64,000 bases of DNA from Bathymodiolus thermophilus thioautotrophic gill symbiont (GCF_003711265.1 NZ_CP024634.1:2046001-2110000); one strand, 5' to 3'; shown: positions 43,675 to 52,451, counted from the first letter of the stretch. Translations and numbers: made by a program. The notes: a model not told the origin generated them from the letters alone.

Positions 43675-43823
43675 GAGGCATAGAGGCTGAATGAAGGATA
43701 AACTTTATTCCGTTGTCCTTTTTTATAAAGGCTATCCCGATAGAGTTAAGATGAGTTTATAAAAATTTACAACTGAGTGAAAGTTGGCCTTTAGTTAATA
43801 TTTATGCCTAATGCAGGAAGCTC
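43675..43823. repeat. Family B element, decayed copy
   Basis: Its interior (GTTAAGATGAGTTTATAAAAATTTAC, here split: AGATGAG, TAAAAATTTAC, GAAAGTTGGCCTTTAGTTAA) matches the other family B copies; the left end is eroded. A family A-like right end (ATATTTGTGCAAAG) follows near 43861. The region 43567-43896 holds no gene. Confidence 0.55.
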
Positions 43824-43896
43824 CAAATGGATAAAAAATTGGATGCTTAATAATTATTTATATTTGTGCAAAGCTTTTTATGCGTAGGAGTGGGCA

Positions 43897-44578
43897 TCAT
43901 TTCCACCTACAAGCACCTTGAACATCGGGCTCCCTTTGCCAACCCTGATCCAAGTAATACTGGTCTCTTATAGAATAAAGTCAAACTCTCTGATCACCTC
44001 TGTTGTTAAATATTTTAAGCTCGTAATCTAAAAGTGATGACCTTGCCCCCCCTTGACACTCCCTGTTTGACCCACTCTCATCCCCTCTGGGCTTGCTACA
44101 AGTGTATCAATTTCAGGCACCCTAGGTACTTTATTTGTCACATAAGACACGGCTTCTATGCGATCTTCATAAGTAGCAATATGAACTTCTCCTAACGAAT
44201 CGCCACCAGATGCGCCATCAATTTTTTTCACTAAACCGCCTGATAGCAACGAGGAAGAATTAGATTCTTCCTCAAACGGTCTAATTTTTATTTCCCACTT
44301 AAGTAAAGTAGGCCTAACTTCTGCATTGTACAACTCTAGATCGGCTTTCAATCTTAAATTATAAGTTTTGAATCGAAAACTATCCTCTTTGATTATCTTC
44401 ACTAAGTTGCCTGTCGTTGAATCTATTTGAAAGAAGTAAGGAGGAGGGCTATTGGCTAAAGGTTGATAATTTTGAAAATCAAAAAAAAGTAGTCCTCAGC
44501 AGAAAGCAAACTGCTATAAAATATGACTACTAGTAATAAGGCCTTTAAAAAACCAAAAAAGATGTTTTTAACCTTCAT
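43897..44578 (-). pseudogene. Decayed member A of the exported GNAT-like family
   Basis: Closest to member B (44980-45681). Compared with B it has lost one base in a run of eight T after the signal peptide (near 44487), gained two bases in a run of seven G within the VKGAGS motif (near 44046-44052) and carries a CGA to TGA nonsense change near 43986. Past these lesions the remaining sequence still aligns, down to YYLDQGW and a final GACRWK. Three lesions make phase variation unlikely; this is a pseudogene. Confidence 0.85.
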
Positions 44579-44687
44579 TGATACGCCAAAAAACTTCCAA
44601 TACGATTTAAAAAACAGTGTGTTTTCATTCAAAAAATAAAAGATATATTTGTGCAATGCCTTTTTTTGTAATTTTCTACCGAAAGTG

Positions 44688-44710
44688 GCATTATATAACT
44701 TTCTATCAAA
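44688..44710 (-). promoter_or_regulatory. Conserved upstream box of the array units
   Basis: The plus-strand sequence GCATTATATAACTTTCTATC recurs about 110-130 bases upstream of most array genes: 44688 (A), 45791 (B), 47681 (D), 49649 (F), and, interrupted by family A insertions, 48604/48771 (E) and 50522/50690 (G). Weaker forms lie near 51564 and 52680. On the coding strand it contains TATAAT, so it may be the -10 region of each unit. No clear -35 is seen. Confidence 0.4.
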
Positions 44711-44715
44711 GACAA

Positions 44716-44955
44716 TAAGGTCTTTGCGCAAATATGAATGATGAACAATATTCAATTTTTGCCCTCTTATAAAGATGGCTGTGTAGTGTTGAAAAAATTG
44801 GTGATTTTTTTAAACTTTGTGCAGAGAAAAGGCGATTACAAGCCACTCTCTACGCTTGGATTTATCTCCCTAGAAGGCTACTGGTGTCGCTGGAAAAATT
44901 GCCAAGAGGTTGAAAATAAATTCTTAGTGATTGCTCATATTTATGCAAAGGTCTC
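44716..44955. repeat. Family A element, long variant (about 240 bp)
   Basis: Termini AAGGTCTTTGCGCAAATATG and CATATTTATGCAAAGGTCTC minus the outermost bases; interior similar to the long form at 28698 (ACAAGCCACTCTCTACGCTTGG). It separates members A and B. Confidence 0.7.
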
Positions 44956-44979
44956 TAGGGGTAGAAGTGGGCATCATTT

Positions 44980-45681
44980 TCACTTACAAGCACCCCGACT
45001 ACCGATCCTCCCTTTCCGACCCCGTTCCAAGTCCCTTTGCCAACCCCGGTCCAAGTAATACTGGTCTTTTATGGAATAAAGTCGAACTTTCTGATCGCCT
45101 CTGTTGCTAAATATTTTAAGTTCGTAATCTAAAAGTGATGACCCTGCTCCCTTGACATTTGCTGTTTGACCTATTCTCAAGCCCTCTGGGTTTGCTACAA
45201 TTGTATCAATTTCAGGCATTCCAGGTACTTTATTTTTCACATAAGACACAGCTTCTATACGATCTTCATAAGTGGCGACATGAATTTCTCTTGACAAAAA
45301 GCCGTCACCAGATTCGTTATAAACTTTTTTCACTAAATCTTCTGATAACAGCGAGGAAGAATTAGATTCTCCCTCAAACGGTCTAATTTTTATTTCCCAC
45401 TTAAGTAAAGTAGGCCTAACTTCTACATTGTACAACTCTAGATCGGCTTTCAATCTTAAATTATAAGTTTTGAATCGAAAACTATCCTCTTTGATTATCT
45501 TCACTAAGTTACCTGTCGTTGGATCTATTTGAAAGAAGTAAGGAGGGGGGCTATTGGCTACAGGTTGATAATTTTGAAGATCAAAAAACATGTAGTCCTT
45601 AGCAGAAAGCAAACCGCTATAAAATATGACTACCAGCAATAAGGCCTTTAAAAAACCAAAAAAGATGTTTTTAATTTTCAT
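44980..45681 (-). CDS. Exported GNAT-like protein, member B
   Basis: 233 residues. Signal peptide MKIKNIFFGFLKALLLVVIF with likely cleavage after Ala27 (LLSA). The mature N-terminus reads DLQNYQPVANSPPPYFF. The GNAT-like half has a two-strand segment IHVATYEDRIEAVSYV (133-148), strand EIDTIVANPEG (157-167), an acetyl-CoA-loop-like VKGAGSSLLDYEL (176-188) and YYLDRGW (208-214). The lone mature Cys is Cys232 in GACK, an unusual basic end (RGRKGRIGSR) compared with other members. I use ATG 45681; 17 upstream codons lack conservation. Function unknown. Confidence 0.85.
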   Translation of the reverse strand: MKIKNIFFGFLKALLLVVIFYSGLLSAKDYMFFDLQNYQPVANSPPPYFFQIDPTTGNLVKIIKEDSFRFKTYNLRLKADLELYNVEVRPTLLKWEIKIRPFEGESNSSSLLSEDLVKKVYNESGDGFLSREIHVATYEDRIEAVSYVKNKVPGMPEIDTIVANPEGLRIGQTANVKGAGSSLLDYELKIFSNRGDQKVRLYSIKDQYYLDRGWQRDLERGRKGRIGSRGACK

Positions 45682-45819
45682 TGATACACCAAAAAAACTT
45701 CCAATACGATTTAAAAAACAGTGTGTTTTCATTTAAAAAATAAAAGATATGTTTGTGCAATGCCTTTTTTGTAATTTTTTACTAAAAGTGGCATTATATA
45801 ACTTTCTACCAAAGTCAGT

Positions 45820-45977
45820 GAGACCTTTGCGTAAATATGAATGATGAGCAATATTCAATTTTTGCCCTCTTAAAAAATGACTGTGTAGTGTTTCCTTGCG
45901 CAGAGAAGGAGCGATTATAAACCACGCCCTACGGCTGGATCTATATTCCTAGAAGACTGCTGCTGTCGCTGGAAAAT
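45820..45977. repeat. Family A element, left part only
   Basis: Left end GAGACCTTTGCGTAAATATG and long-form interior (ACAGAGAAGGAG-like, ACCACGCCCTACGGCTGG), but the right end is missing just before the member C stop at 45989. Confidence 0.6.
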
Positions 45978-45988
45978 AGGAGTAAACA

Positions 45989-46702
45989 TCATTCTCCCCC
46001 ACAAGCACCTTGATCATTAAAATCCTCTACCTCTATCTGATAATTAGGCTCTATTTTCCAACCCCGATCCAAATAATATTGGTCCCTTATAGAAAGAAGT
46101 TGAACGCCCCTTGCACCTCTGCCTTTAAATATTTTAAGTTCATAATCCAAAAGCGCTGATCCTGCCCCCTTAACATTCGTCGTTTGACCTATTCTCATTC
46201 CCTCTGGATTTGCTGTAAGTATATCAATTTCAGGCGTTCTAGGATTTGCATTATCCACATAAGACACGGCTTCTATACGATCTTCGTAAGTAGCAACATG
46301 AACTTCTTTTGGAGGTGGACTCTTGCTAGATTGCTCTTCAACTTTGTCCACCAAATCGCCTGAAAAAAATGAGGAATAATCTGAGTCTTTCTCTAAAGGG
46401 ATAATTTTTTCTTTCCACCTAAGCAAAGTAGGCTCAACTTCTATCTTATACTGCGCCAAATCAGCTTTCAATTGCAAATTGTAAGTTTTAAATTGAAAAC
46501 TACCTTCTGTATCAGTCAATCTAGCCAAATTGCCTGTTGCTGGATCTCTTTGAAAGAAATAAGGAGGAGGGCTATTGGCTGTAGGTTGATAATTTTGAAG
46601 ATCAAAAGTCATGTATTCAGTGGCGCAAAGCAAACCAATATAAAATACAACAGTCAGTAATAAGGTTTTTAAAAAACCAAAAAAGATATTTTTAAATTTC
46701 AT
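45989..46702 (-). CDS. Exported GNAT-like protein, member C
   Basis: 237 residues, start ATG 46702. The signal region MKFKNIFFGFLKTLLLTVVF ends LLCATEY; the Cys there is not in a good lipobox. Subfamily 1 (NYQPTANSPPPYFF). Conserved parts: VHVATYEDRIEAVSYV, EIDILTANPEG, VKGAGSALLDYEL and YYLDRGW ending at Trp215. The tail is acidic (EVEDFNDQGACGGE, Cys234). Two bases before the start codon lies the end of a family A element, whose GCAAAGGTCTC supplies the only Shine-Dalgarno-like sequence; the usual upstream leader of the family is absent here. Confidence 0.85.
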   Translation of the reverse strand: MKFKNIFFGFLKTLLLTVVFYIGLLCATEYMTFDLQNYQPTANSPPPYFFQRDPATGNLARLTDTEGSFQFKTYNLQLKADLAQYKIEVEPTLLRWKEKIIPLEKDSDYSSFFSGDLVDKVEEQSSKSPPPKEVHVATYEDRIEAVSYVDNANPRTPEIDILTANPEGMRIGQTTNVKGAGSALLDYELKIFKGRGARGVQLLSIRDQYYLDRGWKIEPNYQIEVEDFNDQGACGGE

Positions 46703-46704
46703 TT

Positions 46705-46847
46705 GAGACCTTTGCGTAAATGGATAATGAACAACATTCAATTTTTGCCTCTCCTAAAAAGATGGTTGTGAGAGGTGTTGCTGGAAAAATTGTCAAGCGG
46801 GTGAAAAGTAAATTCTTAATGACTACTCATATTTGCACAAGGGTCTC
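46705..46847. repeat. Family A element abutting the member C start codon
   Basis: Left end GAGACCTTTGCGTAAATGGA, right end GCACAAGGGTCTC. It has replaced the leader found upstream of the other array genes. Confidence 0.75.
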
Positions 46848-46865
46848 TATGGATAAAAATGAGCA

Positions 46866-47573
46866 TCAATCTCGCCCACAAGCACCCTGATCGCCAAACA
46901 CATCCGTCCAACGAGCAGGCTCGCTTTTCCAGCCCCGATCCAAGTAATACTCATCTCTTGTAGAAAAAAGTCGAACTTTCTCTGCGCCTCTGCCTTTAAA
47001 TGTTTTAAGTTCATAATCTAAAAGCGCCGACCCTGCTCCCTTAACATTCATCGTTTGACCCACCCTCATTCCCTCTGGATTTGCTGCAAGTATATCAATT
47101 TCAGGCATTTCAGGTTCTGTATTTTTCACATAAGACGCGGCTTCTACACGACCTTTGTAAATGGCAACATGAACTTCTCTTGGAAGTGAACCTTCAAGAG
47201 ATCCGTCATTAACTTTGTTCATTAAATCGCTTGACAAAAATGAGACAGAATCTGAGTCATACTCAGAGGGGGAAATTCTTACTCTCCATCTAGACAAAGT
47301 AGGCTCAACTTCTTCCCTATACCATTCTAAATCAGCTCTCAATTTTAAATTATAAGTTTTAAATTGAAAACTATTTTCTAGGTCGGTTACTTTAGTCAAG
47401 TTGCCTGTAATTGGATCTCTTTGAAAGAAGTAGGGAGAGGGGCTATCAGCTGCAGGTTGGTAATTTTGAAGATCAAAAACCATATATTCATTGGCATAAA
47501 GTAAACTGCTGCAGAATGCGACTACCAGCAATAAAGCCTTTAAGAAACCAAAAAAGATGTTTTTAACTTTCAT
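46866..47573 (-). CDS. Exported GNAT-like protein, member D
   Basis: 235 residues from ATG 47573; 43 further upstream codons come from leader sequence and are not conserved. Signal region MKVKNIFFGFLKALLLVVAF with probable cleavage at LLYA. Subfamily 1. Differences from the others: the two-strand segment reads VHVAIYKGRVEAASYV, with Lys for Glu, and the last strand reads VRLFSTRDEYYLDRGW. The lone mature Cys is Cys232 in DQGACGRD. The central acidic Ser-rich stretch (YDSDSVSFLSSDL) is a variable loop between the two predicted helices. Confidence 0.85.
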   Translation of the reverse strand: MKVKNIFFGFLKALLLVVAFCSSLLYANEYMVFDLQNYQPAADSPSPYFFQRDPITGNLTKVTDLENSFQFKTYNLKLRADLEWYREEVEPTLSRWRVRISPSEYDSDSVSFLSSDLMNKVNDGSLEGSLPREVHVAIYKGRVEAASYVKNTEPEMPEIDILAANPEGMRVGQTMNVKGAGSALLDYELKTFKGRGAEKVRLFSTRDEYYLDRGWKSEPARWTDVFGDQGACGRD

Positions 47574-47708
47574 TGATACGCCAAAAAAACCAATACGATT
47601 TAGGCGTGGCGTGTTTTTATTTAAAAAATAAAAGATATATTTGTGCAATGCCTTCTTTATATAATTTTCTATTGGAAATGGCATTATATAACTTTCTATC
47701 AAAAATAA

Positions 47709-47825
47709 TGAGCACTTTGCATAAAATATGGACGATGAGTAACATTTAATTTTTTTCTTCCTGGGGGATGACTGTGTAGCACTGGCTCAATTGGTGATTT
47801 CTTTAAACTTTGCCCTAGTATTACC
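47709..47825. repeat. Family A element, left part only
   Basis: Begins GAGCACTTTGCATAAAATAT, keeps the GATTTCTTTAAACTTTGCCCTAG interior start and ends without a right terminus near the member E stop. Confidence 0.55.
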
Positions 47826-47840
47826 GATGCCCCCCCTGCG

Positions 47841-48518
47841 TTAAGACGGCCCTCCACAGGCACCCTCCTCTGGCTCCATTTTCCAACCTCGTTTGGCATA
47901 ATACTCGCTCTCTATGGCATAAAGTTGAATTCTCTCTATGCCATCCTCTTGGTAGGATCGAACGATATTCTCTAAAAGAGCCGAACCCCCTCCTTTAACA
48001 ATCGTTGTTTGACCTTCCAATAATCCCTCAGGGTTTGCTATAATTGTATCAATTTCAGGCGTTTGTTTGGCATCGTACACATAAGACACAGCCTCTATAT
48101 TGTCGTCGTAAATAGCAACATGGACTTCTCTTGAAGATTTACTATCTAGTGCAATATTCGTCTCCATCTGACCTGATAAATCTATGGAAAGGTCGGCATC
48201 AGTGTCGGGTGGTGCATCTTCGTTTTTCCATCGGCGTAAAATAGGCCTAACTTCTCGCCTATACAACTTCATATCAGCTGGCAAGTCTAAATCGTAAGTT
48301 TTAAATGTGAAACTATTTTGTGTGTCGGGTATTTTAATTAAGTCACCTGTACTCTCATCTCTTGCAAAAAAGTAAGGGCGGAAATCATTATTTGTATATG
48401 GATAATTCCGCAGATCAAGAAACATATGCCCACCAGTGGCATAAAGTAAACCACTGTAAAATATAACTGCCAGTAATAAGGTTTTTAAAAAACCAAAAAA
48501 GATATTTTTAAATTTCAT
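47841..48518 (-). CDS. Exported GNAT-like protein, member E
   Basis: 225 residues, start ATG 48518. First member (from this side) of subfamily 2, marked by NYPYTNNDFRPYFF after the signal peptide and VKGGGSALLENIV in place of VKGAGS. The two-strand segment is VHVAIYDDNIEAVSYV and the last motif YYAKRGW. Lone mature Cys221 in EEGACGGPS. Signal MKFKNIFFGFLKTLLLAVIF, cleavage expected at LLYA. The spacer upstream holds a complete family A insertion. Confidence 0.85.
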   Translation of the reverse strand: MKFKNIFFGFLKTLLLAVIFYSGLLYATGGHMFLDLRNYPYTNNDFRPYFFARDESTGDLIKIPDTQNSFTFKTYDLDLPADMKLYRREVRPILRRWKNEDAPPDTDADLSIDLSGQMETNIALDSKSSREVHVAIYDDNIEAVSYVYDAKQTPEIDTIIANPEGLLEGQTTIVKGGGSALLENIVRSYQEDGIERIQLYAIESEYYAKRGWKMEPEEGACGGPS

Positions 48519-48610
48519 TTATACGCCAAAAAAATTTCAATACAATTTAGGCAACGGTGTGTTTTTATGTGATGCCTTTTTGTGTCATTTTCTATTGAAA
48601 GTAGCATTAT

Positions 48611-48771
48611 GAGACTTTTGCACAAACATAAATAATCATCAAGAATCCACTTTTTACCCACTTGGTAATTTTTTAAACCCAGCCTTAGCCTTGCTAGGAC
48701 AAGGTTTAAGAAAATCACCAAGTGGGTAAAAATTGAATTTTGCCAATCATCCATATTTATGCAAAAGTCTC
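48611..48771. repeat. Family A element, complete copy in the upstream box of member E
   Basis: 161 bp, ends GAGACTTTTGCACAAACATA and GCAAAAGTCTC. It splits the conserved box: GC-ATTAT is on the left and ATTAT-ATAACTTTCC on the right, so ATTAT is a 5-bp target duplication. Confidence 0.9.
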
Positions 48772-48798
48772 ATTATATAACTTTCCATCAAAAGCAAT

Positions 48799-48825
48799 GA
48801 TTATTCATATTTATGCAAAGGTCTC
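48799..48825. repeat. Family A element, right-end fragment
   Basis: Only ATTCATATTTATGCAAAGGTCTC (here as TTCATATTTATGCAAAGG plus TCTC) remains, 18 bases from the stop of member F. Confidence 0.7.
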
Positions 48826-48843
48826 CATGAATAGGAACAAACA

Positions 48844-49539
48844 TCACTCTCCCCCACAGGCACCATCTTCTTGCCAAGGATCGGGTTCTCTTTGCCAACC
48901 CCGATCCAAGTAATACTGGTCTCTTTCAGAATAAAGTCGGGCTTTCACTGCACCCCTGCTTCTAAACTTTTGAAGTATATAATCTAAGAGCGATGAACCT
49001 GCCCCCTTAACATTCGTTGTTTGACCTTTTATCATCCCCCAGGGGTTTGCTACAATTGTATCAATTTCAGGGACTTCGTCTGCTGTATTTGGCACATAAG
49101 ATATGGCTTCTATACGACCTTCGTAAGTGGCAACATGAACTTCCCCTGAAAATGGGCCACTACGAAGGTCATACCTAAGATCGGCAAGCATACCATCTGA
49201 CAGCGATGAGGAAGAATGGAATTCTTCATCAAATGGCTCAATTTCTTCCCTCCATTTAAGTAAAACAGGTTCAACCTCTTCGATATACGATTCTATATCA
49301 ACGGTTGTTCTGAAATTGTAAGTTTTAAATTGAAAACTATTTCCTGTATCGACTACTTTAATTAAGTTACCTGTAGTTGAATCCACTTCAAAAAAGTAAG
49401 GAGGGGAACCATTGTCTGCAGGTTGATAATTTTGAAGATCAAGAGTCATATAGCCATCGGCATAAAGCAAACTGCTGCAAAATATGACTGCCAGTAATAA
49501 GGTTTTTAAAAAACCAAAAAAAATGTTTTTAAATTTCAT
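48844..49539 (-). CDS. Exported GNAT-like protein, member F
   Basis: 231 residues, start ATG 49539. Subfamily 1, nearly a twin of member G: both have EEEIEPFDEEFHSSSSLS-like helices (here REEIEPFDEEFHSSSSLSDG), ANPWGM in place of ANPEGM, and LLDYILQKFRSRGAVKARLY. Signal MKFKNIFFGFLKTLLLAVIF, cleavage at LLYA. Ends YYLDRGWQREPDPW and Cys228 in DGACGGE. The Trp in NPWGM falls where the strand leads into the cofactor loop. Confidence 0.85.
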   Translation of the reverse strand: MKFKNIFFGFLKTLLLAVIFCSSLLYADGYMTLDLQNYQPADNGSPPYFFEVDSTTGNLIKVVDTGNSFQFKTYNFRTTVDIESYIEEVEPVLLKWREEIEPFDEEFHSSSSLSDGMLADLRYDLRSGPFSGEVHVATYEGRIEAISYVPNTADEVPEIDTIVANPWGMIKGQTTNVKGAGSSLLDYILQKFRSRGAVKARLYSERDQYYLDRGWQREPDPWQEDGACGGE

Positions 49540-49677
49540 TTATACATCAAAAAAACTTCAATACGATTTAGGGGGCAGTGTATTTTCATTCAAAAAATAA
49601 AGGATGTGTTTGCACAGTGCCTTTTTGTGTAATTTTCTGTTGAAAACGGCATTATATAACTTTCTATCAAAGATAGC

Positions 49678-49729
49678 GAGACCTTTGCATAAATATAGAT
49701 GATGAGCAATATTCAATTTTTGCCCGCCT
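49678..49729. repeat. Family A element, left part only
   Basis: GAGACCTTTGCATAAATATA followed by ATTCAATTTTTGCC; cut off just before the member G stop at 49737. Confidence 0.65.
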
Positions 49730-49736
49730 ATAGATA

Positions 49737-50417
49737 TTATCTCCCACAAGCACTATAATCATCAGATTCCCTTTGCCAGCCTCGATCTAAATAATATTGG
49801 TCTCTTACAGAATAAAGTCGAGCTTTCACTGCACCCCTACTTCTAAACTTTTGAAGTATATAATCTAAGAGTGATGAGCCTGCCCCCTTAACATTCGTTG
49901 TTTGACCTTCTATCATTCCCCAAGGGTTCGCTACAATTGTATCGATTTCAGGCACCACAGCTTCTGCCTTTGGTACATAAGATATGGCCTCTATGCGACC
50001 TTCGTAAGTGGCAACATGAACTTCTCCTGAGAACGGGCCATCACCAAAGTCATGCCTAAGATCGATAAGCATAGCGTCTGACAGGGATGAGGAAGAATGA
50101 AATTCTTCATCAAATGGCTCGATTTCTTCTCTCCATTCAAGTAAAACAGGCTCAACTTCTTTGATGCACGACTCCATATCGGCTGTTACTCTAAAATTGT
50201 AAGTTTTAAATTGAAAATCATTCTCTATGTCGAAGACTTTTATTAAATTACCTGTGACTGGATCTACTTCAAAAAAGTAAGGAGGGAGATTGTTAGCAGG
50301 TTGATAATTTTGAAGATTAAGAAACATAAGGCCGTCGGCATAAAGCAAACTGCTACAGAATACGACGACCAGTAATAAGGTTTTTAAAAAACCAAAAAAA
50401 ATGTTTTTAAATTTCAT
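49737..50417 (-). CDS. Exported GNAT-like protein, member G
   Basis: 226 residues, start ATG 50417. Twin of member F (see there) with a slightly shorter mature N-terminus (NYQPANNLPPYFF) and an extra Cys in the first helix (MESCIKEVEP), so it is one of the few members with two mature cysteines. Conserved end DRGWQRESDDYSACGR, Cys224. The F/G similarity in both DNA and protein suggests they are the most recent duplicates in the array. Confidence 0.85.
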   Translation of the reverse strand: MKFKNIFFGFLKTLLLVVVFCSSLLYADGLMFLNLQNYQPANNLPPYFFEVDPVTGNLIKVFDIENDFQFKTYNFRVTADMESCIKEVEPVLLEWREEIEPFDEEFHSSSSLSDAMLIDLRHDFGDGPFSGEVHVATYEGRIEAISYVPKAEAVVPEIDTIVANPWGMIEGQTTNVKGAGSSLLDYILQKFRSRGAVKARLYSVRDQYYLDRGWQRESDDYSACGR

Positions 50418-50528
50418 TTATACCAAAAAAACTTCTAATATGATTTAGAGAACAGCGTGTTTTCATCTAAAGAATAAAGAATAGGTTTGATGCCTTTTTG
50501 TGTCATTTTCTATTGAAAGTGGCATTAT

Positions 50529-50689
50529 GAGGACTTTACATAAATACGGATGATTGAAAAAATTGAATTTTTGCTCAAGTGGCAATTTCTTTAAACTTTA
50601 TCCTAACAAGGTTAAGGCTGGGTTTAAAAAATTACCAAGTGGGTAAAAAGTGAATGTTTGATAATTGTGCATATTTATACAAAGGTCTT
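50529..50689. repeat. Family A element in the upstream box of member G
   Basis: Ends GAGGACTTTACATAAATACG and ATATTTATACAAAGGTCTT. It interrupts the box at the same point as the copy at 48611, again with ATTAT on both sides. Confidence 0.85.
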
Positions 50690-50762
50690 ATTATAACTTT
50701 CTATAAAAATAGTATGATACACCAAATTTAAACATCCAATTCAAAATATAGAGACCTTTGCT

Positions 50763-51452
50763 TTAAAAAGGAGGGGTATTACCACAGGCACTTCTATTTG
50801 GTTCTGCTTGCCAGCCTCGTTTACTATAATATTTGTCATTTATAGAATAAAGCCGAACTCTCCCCCTGCCCTCCGCTTGATAGCCTCGAACGATACCCTC
50901 CAAAAGAGACGAGCCTCCCCCCTTAACAATCGCTGTTTGACCTTCTAACATGCCTTCAGGATTTGCTGCCATTAGCTCAATTTTAGGCACTGGATCAGCA
51001 TTATTCACATAAGACACAGCCTCTACATTGCCTCTGTAAGTAACAATATGAACTTTTCTTAAAGGCAATTTCTCCTTCAGGCAAAAATCAATACTGTCTG
51101 CCATACTTCCTGATAAAAATGAAGCGGAATCGGCCTCACTGTCAAGCGGTGCAATTGTTCCCCTCCATTCAAGTAGAACAGGTCTAACTTCTACTCTATA
51201 CAGAGCCGCATCGTCTAGTGATTCTAAATTGTAAGTTTTAAATTGAAAACTGTTCTGCACATCGGGCACTCTAATCAAGTTACCTGTAGCCAGATCCCTT
51301 TCGAAGAAGTAGGGGCGGAAATCATTCGATATATATGGATAATTCTGCAGATCAAGAAACATATATTGATCAGCATAAAGCAAACCGCTATAAAATACGA
51401 CTACCAGTAATAAGGTTTTAAAGAAATCAAAAAAAATGTTTTTAAACTTCAT
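50763..51452 (-). CDS. Exported GNAT-like protein, member H
   Basis: 229 residues, start ATG 51452. Subfamily 2 (NYPYISNDFRPYFF, VKGGGSSLLEGIV). The signal region is slightly different (MKFKNIFFDFFKTLLLVVVF). It departs from the others in the first strand of the two-strand segment (VHIVTYRGNVEAVSYV) and has a second mature Cys (SIDFCLKEK). Ends YYSKRGWQAEPNRSACGNTPPF with Cys223, one of only two members with a hydrophobic extension after ACG. Confidence 0.85.
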   Translation of the reverse strand: MKFKNIFFDFFKTLLLVVVFYSGLLYADQYMFLDLQNYPYISNDFRPYFFERDLATGNLIRVPDVQNSFQFKTYNLESLDDAALYRVEVRPVLLEWRGTIAPLDSEADSASFLSGSMADSIDFCLKEKLPLRKVHIVTYRGNVEAVSYVNNADPVPKIELMAANPEGMLEGQTAIVKGGGSSLLEGIVRGYQAEGRGRVRLYSINDKYYSKRGWQAEPNRSACGNTPPF

Positions 51453-51530
51453 TTACGCCTCCAAAAACTCCCAATACGATTTAGGGAATATAAAAAATAG
51501 TATGTTTTCCTCTAAAAATAAAACCTCTTG

Positions 51531-51560
51531 ATAGATTATTCATATTAATGCAAAGACCTC
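51531..51560. repeat. Family A element, right-end fragment
   Basis: GATTATTCATATTAATGCAA followed by AGACCTC, without the rest of the element. Confidence 0.5.
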
Positions 51561-51647
51561 ACTGTATAACTTTCTGTCGAAGATGATATGATACCCCAAA
51601 ACCTAAACATTTAACACTTGCAATCTAGGCATGATGTTGTCTCTATA

Positions 51648-51725
51648 ATTTGACAGCCCCCTGCATTAACCAAAGGTCAAATTTTATTCAACATTTATGC
51701 TTAATTATATTTATGCAAAAATATA
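51648..51725. repeat. Family B/A mosaic remnant
   Basis: Starts like family B (CCCCCTGCATTAACC, AAATTTTATTCAA) and ends like family A (ATATTTATGCAAAAATA). It lies just before the member I stop. Confidence 0.45.
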
Positions 51726-51738
51726 GATAGAAGGGGTG

Positions 51739-52413
51739 TTAACGCCCACAAGCGCCATTACCAATCCCTCTTTGCCAGCCCCGATCCAAGTAATACCTGT
51801 CTCTTATAGAATAAAGTCGAACTCTTTCTGCACCTCTGTTTTTAAACTTTTGAAGCATATAATCTAAGAGCGATGACCCCGCTCCTTTAACATTCGTTAT
51901 TTGACCCTTTATCATTCCCCAAGGGTTTGCTACAATTGCCTTAATCTCAGGCACTTCAACTACTATATTTTTCACATAAGAGACCGATTCTATACGACCT
52001 TCGTAAGTGGCAACATGAACTTCTCCTTGAAACAAACCTTTGATATCATGCCTAACATCGCTTACCAAAGTCTCTGACAAAGATGAGGCGCTATAGAAGT
52101 CCTCATCAAGTGGAGCACCCCCTTCCCCCCATCTAAGTAAAACAGGCCTAACTTCTGCTTTATACAACTCTACATCGGCTGTTAACCCCAAATTGTAAGT
52201 TTTAAATTGAAAACTATTGTTTGCGTCAATTACTTTAACTAAGTTACCTGTAGTTGGATCTATTTCAAAGAAGTAAGGGGAATTATTGGTTACATGTTGA
52301 TAATTTTGAAGATCAAGAAACATGTGTCCATCAGCATACAGTGAACCGCCGTAAAACACGGCTACCAGTAACAAGGTTTTTAAAAAACCAAAAAAGGTGT
52401 TTTTAAATTTCAT
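51739..52413 (-). CDS. Exported GNAT-like protein, member I
   Basis: 224 residues, start ATG 52413. Subfamily 1 but with a shorter mature N-terminus (NYQHVTNNSPYFF). The strand before the cofactor loop reads EIKAIVANPWGMIKGQ, like F and G, and the loop VKGAGSSLLDYMLQKF. Predicted signal cleavage at LYADG. Ends YYLDRGWQRGIGNGACGR, Cys222. The gene F-like Trp and tail place it between F/G and the B-D group. Confidence 0.85.
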   Translation of the reverse strand: MKFKNTFFGFLKTLLLVAVFYGGSLYADGHMFLDLQNYQHVTNNSPYFFEIDPTTGNLVKVIDANNSFQFKTYNLGLTADVELYKAEVRPVLLRWGEGGAPLDEDFYSASSLSETLVSDVRHDIKGLFQGEVHVATYEGRIESVSYVKNIVVEVPEIKAIVANPWGMIKGQITNVKGAGSSLLDYMLQKFKNRGAERVRLYSIRDRYYLDRGWQRGIGNGACGR

Positions 52414-52451
52414 TTATACGCCTCCAAAAAAAACTGCCAACACACCAACAA

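Noticed and set aside
46620-46702. Lipoprotein signal in array member C (LLC)
   Set aside because: The residues before Cys do not meet the lipobox rule (small residue at -1), and other members have no Cys there.
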